In this document: positions 35,301 through 48,000 of the stretch, piece after piece
Layout of the letters: each line of letters begins with the position of its first letter
Numbering within the stretch: the first letter of the stretch is position 1
Source: Antedon mediterranea
Taxonomy: Eukaryota > Echinodermata > Crinoidea > Comatulida > Antedonidae
Direction: 5' to 3'
Assembly: GCF_964355755.1 (NCBI RefSeq)
Contig: NC_092674.1
Location: 11,103,001-11,167,000 of the forward strand
DNA: 64,000 nucleotides
Translations under genes and position numbers: made by a program
Notes under the pieces: model-generated
The model's database searches: none
The model's input: the letters and a program-made list of their open reading frames with translations, nothing else
What the model was told of the DNA's origin: nothing

Positions 35301-38300
35301 TATTCCTATCAGGATATATCTTTGCCCGACAAGAACATGTTGATACTCACGTCAACAAATACCAGTCAAATGCTGGTACGCCGTTGTAATTATGAACATT
35401 AATCAATAGATCGTTAGTTGATCAAAATATTCATATATAGACTATGTATATCAATATGTTCTTTTCGATTTTAGGCATGGTGAATCAAATATATTGTCGT
35501 TACATTTCTAATAGAGTGCTTAGTAAGGGTTCGACGACGACATTAAATTACCAAATCTGAGCATTCAATAAAGCAAGCTAAAAATTCACAGATAAAAAAA
35601 TCAAACATGGCCACTTCCTTCAGCCCACACGCGCCTAGAACAAACTGCCAACAAGCAAACAACGCTGCTGCAAATACTTCCGAAAAAGATTAAATTTTTT
35701 GCCAAGCAGAAAGTAAGACCAAAATTGATTACAATTTAATTGTAAGCTGCAATTTTGGCGCGAAAAATAGGCTAACATAGGCATGCGCATGAGCAATAAA
35801 AATGGCATTTTGATTTCACATAGACAATACTTGGAACTATACAGTACATTGTTTTGGAACAACAGGCTTAAAATGTCTTTACATCGGTACTTGGATTACA
35901 TAAAAATAAATTTCAAGTTAATAAATTTTATAAATGATGAAACAGGCACATAATTTTATGGTCAACCACCGTCGTTTTCACAATTACACTACAATTCAAA
36001 ATAGATACTGTATTAACCATAGATTAACAAGACAATATATTTAGTCATACAACATCCAAAGAAAGTAAGAATTGTTTATTTCTTTGTTAGATGTACTGGT
36101 ACGTATGTACATATTTTATTTCTTATTACACTTTATAAGGTAATACTATACGGACACATTTTTACTTTATTTGTATCCATATCAACTTGAGTACTCATAG
36201 TTACGTTACAAATGTATTGTATAGATAGTATTCGGAATCGAATAAAAAAAGAGTATTTTAAAATCGTCTACATTCAAATTCAATGTTACGACTGTATAAG
36301 ATATAGATACAGTTAAATACTTCTGAAATATAAACCATCCATTTGGATCATTAACTTCTTCTAAAAATACCGCCATTTTGTTGTGACTTTCCACCAATCA
36401 AGATACTTATCGTACGGTTTAATCAAGTCTGTCGCATCACCACGACTCATAATTGCTAACAATTGTTGTTCCTCCCTCGGTTAACAAAAACACATACAAA
36501 ATTTGTTTACAACTATTTACAATTGTTGCATGTGTTCCAATGGGTTGAATTTCAGCCGAGAATCTTACTTGTTAAAATGAGAAAAGAAAATTATTGGCTT
36601 GTCCATAGTAAAACTTAATCTAGAGATTCTCGATTAAAATTCATATCACAAGAAGAGATACCATCAGAAACTTATACTCCTTAAATCAGGAATTGATCGC
36701 ATACTAACTAATTACATGACTTGTCTAGACAAACAACACACACTAACCTACTAACAACATTTTCCAACGGCAATGATATTCCAAATATTGCAGAGTAACA
36801 GAAAAAAACAAAAAAGAAAACCCCAAACCCAGTGCACTATACATCAACGTATGTGAATGATGACGTAACCACAAAACAAAGAAGGCAATACCAGATTTAC
36901 TTTCAACAGTAAAATACTACTGGTAAATTTAGTTTTAAGTTCCCTTCATACCTGCCACATTTTGGCATCTGAAGATTAAATTGCATTGCATTTAACATCC
37001 ATACTTAAAAGGAAAGTATACCCAGGTCAATATTTAAGGCAACTCTGGAAGGAATATCATCACCATTGCAAATTGTTGTTGTTGGAGACTACACAACTAC
37101 ACATCTTACATAGTAAAACTGGAAATTTCTAATCTATTTACCATCAATAAGAATAAGATAAACAATAAAATACTACTTAAAAGTTTGGCAACATTCATTA
37201 ATTGATTGTCAAATTGACCAATTAATTGACGACTAAGTAACTAAATATGTTAATCAATAAGCATGCATATTTATAACCTGTGTAATTCAGAAATAATCAT
37301 CGACCTTTAACCTTATGCCTAATATATATACTTTCTTTCATGTAAATAATTTCAGTAAAATAATTTCAGTGAAGAGGAGCTGAATAGTACTATTGTGTTT
37401 CCTTGCTGAATTATTAATCAAACTAATATTCCCAGCTTCTATGAATTATTTATGCAAATGAGAATGCAAATGAGTTTAATGGTATGAGCCTTATTTGCAT
37501 ATGCATACAGTATTTAGTTTAATGTTGCAGAGCAGTGTAAGGTGACCCATTAGCAAAAGCATTTTGAAGAAGCTTGGTGAAAGTTTAGGTTATAATGGTC
37601 AGGTATGACAAACATTTCCTTGATTAATTGTTTCAGAGTTAGAAGTGTTGTTCCAATTTATATCCAATGACCTAGCAGCTCCTGTAGTGGGTTTATGTAA
37701 ACCTAGAATAGAATATTCAAAATGAAAATACTGCATAATCATAAACTGATTGTCGAAATTACAGCTCTTTCTATAAAATAAAAACTTACAAAATATATTC
37801 AATTGTAAAACACAAATATCTAAAAAAATACATAAACAATTATCTTGTCCAAATGTGGTCCTTCAATGTAAAATATCTTTAAATTATCACTAAACGTTTT
37901 AAAAAATGATTATCGAAATTTACACTGCAAAATCACACAATTTCATTATCATTTTACTAGAGAAATTTTACATATGTTATTATCAAATTATCTGATAATC
38001 ATTATATTAATAAATTTGGCAAATCAATTCAAGAAAAAAAAATCACAAAAAACACAGTAGTGTTAAAGTGATAATTTTGGCACAAATTTGCATAAACAAT
38101 ATATGCATATTCACTTCAATATATCATCTTAATGAATTTGTCGAGGAGTTTAAATCTTTTAATATATCTTAAGGCAGTTCTTACGAACTACTTTCGAAAG
38201 CCATTTATTTTTATATATAAAAAGAATGTTGATTAATCCTTAATTTTGATTGAGCCTAAACTAATAAGAAAATATTAGACAAATTCTTATACATACTATC

Positions 38301-38559
38301 TACTAGTTATACATCAGTATTATTAACAAAAATAAATCAAAGAATCATTATTAAAAACAGTAGTCGACAACTTTGAAAACCAGCATTTTATTCCAGTTAT
38401 TAGTCTACTCATTTGGCACGTTTATATTATTTTTAACGATTGGCAAGAAAAAGAGTGAGTTGACAAAAATGAATTGGGAATAATATTTTGGCAAGCAATA
38501 TTATATATTTATATTTTAAATTGTATGGGTAGACTTTTTAAAAATGAGATGTGATACTA

Positions 38560-38899
38560 AAAAAATAGAAATGAAATAGAATGTTGAGCATGATCATTGT
38601 CACATGATTGCAAGCTTATATTTCTAGCAAAATCTAGAGCAAACTGGTCTAAACTGGATTGAAAGTTGAAAAATCTGGAGGAAACTGGTCTAAACTGGAT
38701 TAAAAGTTGCAGACTACTGATGTGAAAGGTCTGCAGCAAGGTGTGCAGCGCAAAAGCAAGCGACCATAATGGCCTTAGATTGCAATGTAACAAGTCACCA
38801 AGCAGCACTTGAAAAGCATACAGAATTTCAGCCAATAGGAATGAAGCCAGCTATATTCTGAGGAGCCTCTGCCAATTAGAGTCTGGATGCGATGGGGCG
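38560..38899 (-). other. Likely 3' UTR start of terminal exon B, with YGCY cluster
   Basis: Just downstream of the stop, the minus-strand RNA has six UGCU/CGCU motifs between about 38731 and 38810. It also has a 38-nt direct repeat (TCCAGTTTAGACCAGTTT, two copies, 38646-38712). UTR extent is inferred. Confidence 0.4.
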
Positions 38900-39030
38900 T
38901 TATTCAATTGCAGTAGCTGTGGTTGTTGCAGATGAAGGTGCATGATAGTATTTACAGCTTGGGCGGATGCATTTGCCTTTACCAGCATCACGACACATGG
39001 TCACTTTTCCATCGACAACCTCTACATACT
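38900..39030 (-). CDS. MBNL: MBNL alternative terminal exon B (last CCCH finger)
   Basis: Acceptor CCATGCAG at its upstream edge, phase 1. Encodes [20 protein letters not shown] then [14 protein letters not shown] and TAA (38900-38902). The finger is C-x7-C-x4-C-x3-H. The acceptor phase equals that of exon A (40387-40541), and exon A ends in a stop, so this exon can be used only when A is skipped. More basic than A ([10 protein letters not shown] against [10 protein letters not shown]). Confidence 0.85.
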
Positions 39031-42000
39031 CTGCATGGCATGGAAAAGGCAAGGGTAATAGAAAAGACACATTTAACAAAAGCTACAAATGTTGACAAAA
39101 ACAGAGATGCCGCAGTTTCTATCTACAGTATATAGTTTAGATCGAAATAAAAAATTTTGAAATAAATTAATATTTAAAAATAAATGTTACTAAATTTTCT
39201 GATGGATATATTATTGCAAATTGTATGAGCAATTACAGAAATTTGTGGAAATTCATTTAGCAATTTAATTAAATTTGATTTGTACTCAAGGTAATATGTT
39301 TTAAATATTCTGATTATTAAATGAATCCACACAAATTCTCCAATTATCATAATATTAAGTATTAATAAGTGGTCAAAATGGTACACATTGTACTCTTAAG
39401 ATTAAGTAAAGTTTATCATAGAAACATTGCTACAACAACTGGCAAATATTTTCAAGTTTAGTGTGTTTAAACACATAACAATATTTGATAAATAATGTAC
39501 GAAACTTCCTTTCAGGAATAAATATACACACACATTAAATGTAAATTTTTAAATATAAGCTTCCGAAAAAATTGTGTTGAAAAATTTAAACATGGTATTT
39601 TCTGACCATGATTAGAGAATTGCTGCGGCAGAACTGTTTGTTAATAATATTTGCAGAACATTCATTCTCGCATAAAAAAAAAAATGCTAAAAAGAAAGCA
39701 AAATGTGGTGACATAACATAGAAAAGAAAATTATGAAAACGTCTACGCTACGAGACGTTCCCATCATGCATCAGTAATGAGTCAATAAGTATGTTCATTC
39801 ATTAAAAAGTGATAGAAAAATAAAATCGGTGGGTTTTTTTTTAAACAGCTAAAAAGGTATGCGGTGGTATTTGACAAGGCGCAATTAGAACACCCAAAAG
39901 GAGTGAGAAAAAGGCCATTAAAGGTGGAAGAATTTTTCTGGCGATAAAAAATTGAGTCAGCTATTCCTGCCATGCAATTTTTTTTTTTTTTAGTACATGC
40001 CAACTTGCAAACAAGCCTTAAGAGGGCGGTGTTTTCTCTTACAATACTTGCAATGTACAACTTAAAATGGTTATTTCCATTTTCTGTCTTACCATTCAAT
40101 GTAATATATACAAATTTTTGGTCTAGTTTCAAAACATGGCACGGTCATTGCACAGTCTAGATATACCATCAACAGATCACCAAAAATATATACTAAATTA
40201 TTTTTTTTTTCTTGTATTCCTCAAAAAGGAAATATATTTTATCCCCCTTCCATACTCATATTAAACGAAAAGTTCTTTGGAATGATGTTCAAGATTCAGT
40301 TGATGGTTTTAAGTTGCGGAATAAGCTGTGATCACATGATGTTCAGATGGTGATCAAATGTTCTTCACATGTTGCTCACATTGTTATCACATGTTGTTTA
40401 CTACGGGAGTTGGGATTGCGGTGGGTATAGTCGATTGGACGCCATTAGGGGGATGGTAATATTTGCACTTGAGACGTGCACAGCGACCCTGAGCGGCGTA
40501 TCGACACATGGTTACCTTGCCGTCAATAATCTCTACATAGTCTACAGGAAACAGAACATAAACAACAAACAGGTCAAATACTAACAGTAAAACTATGTTT
40601 TATCTTTCATTTGAAACATTAATTGTAAATATGCTAAAATAGATGAGAGCAAGTCATTTTTTAAAACTTATTAGATTAAAATTTGTCACATTTTAGATTA
40701 AAAACAATTTTCTGTAACTTCAGGTTCAAAAGAATTATTTAATTGAAAAGACAATTGAAAACAATTTGAAATCGCACATATAATTATAAGGTGTAAATTT
40801 GGTAAATTTCATGAACATATCATTATTATATACCGTAATTACTATATTGTTAAATTTTGTTATATAGATTTGTACAAAAAATATACATTTTAAAATATTG
40901 TTTTAGTCTATTTTATTTTAATTTCATAATAATATTATGGCTGAAATTTGGATATATCTTATTTTACACTATTATAAGGCAAAGTATTCAAATTCATTAT
41001 AATTTGATTTAAGTTACCGTAATCATATTATGAATCTACAATTTAAACAGTAAAATAATGTTTAATATTTAACCAGATAACTAAATACAAACAAAACATT
41101 GTTGGTTTTTATAGCATTTTTTCATACAGAGAATTGGAAAAGATATGTTGTCCTAAACGGTATGAGTAAATTCTCCAGGGTTTAACGATTGTAATTAATT
41201 AGCAAATGTTAATGACAAATAAAGCCTTCTAAAGCTGCTCACTTAAGAGTTATCAATGAAGTCCCAGCTAAAGTAGGGCACACGTCGACACAAAAATATA
41301 GAAGCAGAAAAAGGTTAAAGGTTAAATAGACTTACCTTCAGATACGTGTGCGTATTTGCAATTAGGACGCTTACAGTGACCGGACTTGAAGTCACGGCAG
41401 ACTGGCATTGTATCAGACTGAAAAGATAATATTAGTGCAAAAACATGATGTAGATTATCGTATCATTAAGAATTTCAGCACATCAAAACCATATGAAGAT
41501 CTGGATCCTGCCAACTCCATGCCTTCCTTTTGAATCAGAATTTGAATGCATTTATATTTAGTTAAGCTATACAAGGCGCTAAATATCTTCAAGTATTCTA
41601 ACATCATAAAAATGTCTTTATTGTAAGTGGTCTAGTAAATGTAACTTGGTACGAAAGTGTGTAAAACTGGAAGGGTATGACATTTTTAAGTGTAGCGGCA
41701 TTTGTAAGTAATGGTGGTGATTGAGAGTGTTGAATCGCTATGTGTAACAATTATGATGCCTTTACATATCGGTGCGCTTTCACACGCAATCATGCATTAT
41801 AAATGAGAATGATGATGTCACAGTTGTTTGCTATGTTATACACATCTCTGAATAGAGTGTAACTAACAGCAACAACATAATGAAACAGCTTCATTTTCTG
41901 AACTATCCTGTTAGTAATATTCTTAATTGTTATCATTTATATATATATATATAATATATAATAATACGCGTGCGTACAACTGAGGACTAGTGCTGTTCCG

Positions 42001-45000
42001 CCGTACCACGCCGAGAATGTTAAAGAGTCGCTATCCAATCGAGTTCGAACAATACCATGAAAGCCCCAGTGGTCTAATTGTTAGGACATCTGCATATCAA
42101 GCAGGCGGTCCGAGTTCGAGTCTCGGTTGGGGCGACTTTTTCTCATTCTCACAGATTTCCTCATCTTTATCGTTTCAAATTAATTAATTAAATTTCATTA
42201 TATCACCGGGCGGTTTAGAATTAATGTTCTTTGCCTGATTTGTTTATATATATAAAAGTATCTCTTCGGAGATCCCGCCTCGTGAATAAAAATACTGTAA
42301 GATGAGGGCGTATCAATTTGATCTCTGGTGCGCGTGCGTACAACTGAGGACTAGTGCTGTTCCGCCGTACCACGCCGAGAATGTTAAAGAGTCGCTATCC
42401 AATCGAGTTCGAACAATACCATGAAAGCCCCAGTGGTCTAATGGTTAGAACATCTGCATATCAAGCAGGCGGTCCGAGTTCGAGTCTCGGTTGGGGCGAC
42501 TTTTTCTCATTCTCACAGATTTCCTCATCTTTATCGTTTCTAATTAATTAATTAAATTTCAGTATATCACCGGGCGGTTTAGAATTAATGTTCTTTGCCT
42601 GATTTGTTTATATATATATATAATATATATAAAGTTCACATATTAATAATAACATTTGTTAAGGACACATACCCACCAAAATGCTCAAGGCACCAAAGGA
42701 CAAAATTGGAGATATTCTCTAATGGTCATTAAAACATCATATATATATATAAATTACCAAAATCATTTTTAATCACAATTAGTAATGGTTAACTGATTCC
42801 TTCATTGTTAGTAAATTTTGTGTAAATAGAAATAGCATAAATATTGTTGCTGGAACTAAACTATACCAAATACATTTTGATAAAATGTTATAGAACCAAT
42901 TCACCAATACCTAGATATACACTGCACAATAACAACCAACCAACCTAACACCATTCTTTATATATACCAGCTTTTAAATAATTTCAACTACATTAAACCT
43001 ATTGAGATATTACATTTTCAAATAAAGTTTTTTTGGTGAGAATTTATTTCACTCACTGTTTGAAGGAAAATGTGAGCAGAATACAATTAATTTGAAAATT
43101 ACTAATATTTTGATGTACTACATTGACTGTTATTTATCTTGAAAAATGAGTCAAAAGTCCAATAACAAATTTCATTTTTCAAACTCAAAAATTTAGGATC
43201 ACCAAAATGAAGATTTCTATAGTACACTAACATTATTACTTTATTTAGAATGCTGTTTTAAACAGAGTACAGTAATCCTAAAATCATATTAACTATTGTG
43301 TGCTTCTGAACCCCTCACCCACTTACCAAATCTGATATTTCATTATTTTCTGATCTCTACAAGAAAATTACATTTAAAAAAATTAAAAAAATTACCTATA
43401 GATAATTAATTTCATCAAGAATTAATTCTATTAAAATTATGGTAAAGAAATTTGTCATTTAAATCAATTTCATTATGTTTCCTTTGGGTAAATAAATAAA
43501 AAACCATTCCTCTTAATCTAAAAATTATTCTTTTATGGTAGAAGGACAATTGGATCTTTGCACTTAGGTAATGTTCAGACTCACAGCTTAAATGTATCTT
43601 TTTGTATGCATCATACACTTTTTCTGTTTGACCTGTGTGGATTTAGTACAAGACACAAGTTACACGTTGCTCGGAAATTGCAACGCAAGCAGAAAGACCA
43701 GTAATTCTGATTGCGACAAATGATGATTATTGTGATCATGATATTGATAACGAACCTCCATTTTCAAAAGGCACATGGAAGTTATGTTAGATTATAAATC
43801 TTAAAGCTGTGAATCTGAACTTCTTATTTCAGGCAAAGTCTACTCTACTCTGCCTAATCATATTAGAAGCTTTTGACTCTAATTTTCACTGTATTTTTAC
43901 ATATATCCTGCTGTTTAATCATAAACTAAAAATATTTAATCTTTTTAAGTACAGTTTATAGCTATTCAGTTTAAATTAAGAAATCCTTGAAGAAAAATGG
44001 ATTTTAGAAATTGAGTATCAAAGTGCATAGCAATCTAGTATAGCAATAATTATGTTTTTGTTTAATGTGTAATTACAGGTTATCCAAAGAAACATAATAC
44101 AACAGATTATGACTTTAAGCAACACCTATGTAATTGTAGATTCAACAATGGTATTAAATTAAAAATGTGCACATATATCTTGAAAGTCATGGCTTTTAAG
44201 AGTTCTAAGAGATGAAATTGTACACCAAAGCAATTCTTATATTAAAAGTAATATTTTGGTGAAATTCTTATGAGAAAATATTTAAAAGCAGAAGTCTAAG
44301 AGACACATCTTTATCTACTTGATACTAAAAAAAAAATTTAAAACAACAATAACTTTGCTATGATACAAGTTTGCGAGCTGTGCTACCTGTCAACCAATGG
44401 TGGAGCTATTATGAAATCCAGGAAGAAAAAGAAGAAATTGTCTGTTATCTAATCAGGACATCTTGCAGTTGAAATTTTAAAAAGAAATGTATTTAATTTG
44501 TCATTTCCAACAATAACAAAAAAGAAGCAAATTGAATTGACCATTACATGAAGGATTGACTTTTGTTTTTGAATATAAAATGCATATTCACCTCTGTTCA
44601 AGTTGTATGAGGCTTAATTAAAATTGTCAATCCATGATTAGAAACAAAAAGCTGATTAAAAATAAACCAGACAATTTAATTGCAGAGAACTTTAAACGTT
44701 TCAACTTTTCTCTTGAAAATTTTCCTTTTTTCAGCTTGCTAATATTTCAATTAGCTTTATAAAATCAAATTTAATCATTAATTGACTTAATAATTGTTCT
44801 GAGGCTACGCTAAATTTACATCTGTATTTCTTTCATGCACCACCACTGACTTGAGTACAAGCTGATTGTGAAAAAGGTTAATGTGACTACCTGTTGAGCT
44901 TGAACTAGGTGTTGCGTCAGGTAAGGTAATGTGCCTTGATGTGGAACCATAGACACTACATTGGACGAAGCATGGTGTAGCCAATCAGATGCATTAGGCA

Positions 45001-48000
45001 AGCAGTCGAGTATACAGTGACCACAGCATGAAAGACAATACAAAGAGAAAATGAGAAAAAAAAGATGCAGTTATATATTTGTTACTTTTGCAAGTTTCAG
45101 CAAGGATATAGGTAATGCGTTAACAAAATTTGGAATTAAATTCAAAAGTACTTGAAGACTTGAATTGAAGAAAAGCCTGTTGCATTAAACTGTTTATTTA
45201 TATTTAACAAAACTGATTTCGATTAAAGCTAAAGGGAGGGCACAACAACCTGCCAACTATTAATTTGTGATTCTCCTTGCGAGACCTAGATAGTGGCATT
45301 TTGAATAGAATTATCATTTATTAGCATTTTGGTAGTAATTATATATGTATATTTATTTGGTAAGCAAAATAAACTTATTGAAATGAAAATTTTAACAATA
45401 AATATACACTTTCCTCTAGTCTTATAACCTATCTTTTCTTTGACAGTAAATGATTTTGTTTATCAAAAATTGTTCTGTATTTGGTTTTGTTTTGAAATTG
45501 TTCATTGAGCCTGTGTTATCACTAAATCATATTACTATACAAGATAAAATTATCACAAGTTAGTTTGATTGATGGATATATTAATTGATATGAAGATTGA
45601 CTGTTATAAATAGATACTTCTTATACAGGTAGTAATCATTAAACGTTGACAGTGATCAATTAGAGAAGTTTATTTTACTAATTATTCTATGTCTGCAAAC
45701 GAACCTAGTGGCCTACATAAATTGCATATGGTCAATGACCCGAAGGCATCTGGTCTAATTAGATTTAGATATGGTGATTTTGAAAATGGCAATCCTACTG
45801 AGAGACTTGAACTCAGAATCCTACAAGAAGTTGCAACAGCAAATGTCTTGACAATTTTTTTAGATGATGTCCCTGACTGACTATTCAATTATTCTAATTG
45901 CATGTTTAATGCAGACTTGGGGGTAAATTCAGCAACAGGCAATTCATTTTTATATACATTTTTTTTTGCCAATAAGGTAGTTCAATAACTTATAAATATA
46001 CTTTCATACTATATACAGTAATGCATTTAAAAAAAATTATTAGCCAATTAGCAGCGAGCTTTGTGAAGCTTTTTAAGTACTTGCAACAGCCACTGTGATT
46101 GGATGAAGCTAACTTTCTTTTTAAAAATCAATTTAAGGTACTGTACTGTCTAACAGACACAAAAGCATTAACAAGCAATTTTTCTTAACTATACATAATG
46201 TTAATATGTCTAATCTGGAGTACAATTTCCTAAATGTCTTTGGTATGAATGTAAAAAAAATGAGCATACGTTTTTAATGATGACAAGTATTAATTCTTTC
46301 TTTGATAGTGTATTGACATAACTTATAATCAGCTTGGATGTGTCTTGAAATGAATATTTAAACTATATTTCTTTTGTCAATTTTCTCGCTGTATAAATAA
46401 TTAAGCTTTAAAATAGGATTTATCAATCAAATAAGAACACTATTTACTGTTTATGTCAAGGATATGCTACAAAAATGATACAAATTTAAATGCTAAATCA
46501 ACCAATGGATACCAAATTTTGAGAAATGTTGTGTCATAACTAAATGAGGTGCGTGTTTTTCATAACTTGAGTACTTGAAATTGAATTGTTTAATAGTAAT
46601 TCTTGTTTGTGTAATTCTGATTGTTCTTAATTCAAATTGATTAACACGATATCTTGACAAAAATCTTGACAAAATTTAGATCTAATTCATTTTTGTGTTG
46701 GCCATTAGACCACCTAAACCACTTTTTGGTTTGATCATGTTTAATTGTTATTTACGAATTATACCTTTTTCACATCTGCATAAATTGTAACAAGTTTTTC
46801 ACACACCCATACACAAACAACTCGGACATCTCAGAACAAATAAACAGGCCTCTCATTGGTGTGTTTTTTCCCATATGCAAGTTATTACTTTTTGCAGGTG
46901 TGAAAAGGGTAGGATAAGATTTCTTAAAAGTCTTCCATTTGGAAGTATAAAATGAATAATATCTGTATTCTTGACAACATCAATCAAAGAAACTTTGAAA
47001 ATGTTTGTTTATTTTTAAATTATTCTTTTTTTCAAAGTAACGATATTCCACATTTTATAATAGATATAGATATTAAAGACCTATTGATAATTGTAACAAT
47101 GTAGTATCTTTGTTTACATCAAGACTTATTGTCTTCATGGAACGAGGTCATTAAGAATTATATTTAAAATATGAAAGCAGTCGCAAAAAATAAAAATATG
47201 AAAAATTTCATTAAAAAAATATTTAAATGAAAAATAAAAAACAATTTTCAAGTATCATAGTGATAGCAGCTTAATGTGATGATCTTACATGTTTGGACTA
47301 AAGGCTGTGGTCCCATTACAGCAGCAGCCAATTGTGGATGGTACATAAAATTTGCTGGAACCATTGGTGCAGTCATTCCTGGTCCTTTCTTCATTGGAGG
47401 CATTGCCTAGAAAAGGGTTGAAGTTTGGTCATGCATCAACAAACACAAACTATATAAAACTTAAACAATTCCAAATGTGATACTAGTAGATAAAAACCTA
47501 AAAATCCCAATATGTGTTATGTATATCACATTTGAAACATTACTCTGTTTATCAAGTGTCAATAATTGCATGTGAAAAATCCCTTGTTAAAAGACCCAAT
47601 GGTTGAATGTAAAGATGATGTGGGAAAAGCATGTAAGGGAAAACAGAGGGAGGGAAATATCAAGAAGGAAGAGCACCAAGTTTACAAAAGTGTTCTTATT
47701 ACACAAAGGAATAAAGCGGTTTTGTAACGAATTTGCACCAAATTTGGTTCTACAACATTGCTGTAAGCGCAAAATAAAATAAAAGTATTTAGGGTTTTAG
47801 AAAACTTTTGTTTGTTATCAATTAATTTTGTTGATGTATTGTTAATGTGACCAACGACTGATGGACATAGTCTTACATGCATGATATGAAATAGAGGAAC
47901 TTTCACATGCAATCATTATAGAGACCTGACAAGCAGCAACAAGACAAGAATATGAGTAAATTCCATCATAAGATGCTTAAAATAATAGTTCAAAAGCATT

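Larger units (their letters stand above)
29438..38899. other. 9.5-kb region without a recognised gene
   Basis: AT-rich. Contents: (TTG)n at 30097-30126; a CCTAAG-type repeat at 30241-30296; an 18-bp hairpin at 30460-30506; a reverse-orientation MITE fragment at 32113-32350; a 13-bp hairpin at 33304-33331; three octamer motifs at 37452-37500; and, at its right end, the likely 3' UTR of the muscleblind gene. A 102-residue open frame at 33982-34290 has no recognisable domain and is not called. Confidence 0.5.
41967..42622 (+). repeat. Direct duplication carrying the two tRNA-like genes
   Basis: A unit of about 290 bp (41967-42258 and 42331-42622, offset 364, over 97 percent identical) runs from CGCGTGCGTACAACTGAGGA through the tRNA to GATTTGTTTATATATATA. 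(TA)n runs sit at both outer edges. The conserved 96 bp upstream of each tRNA may be its Pol III flank. Confidence 0.85.
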
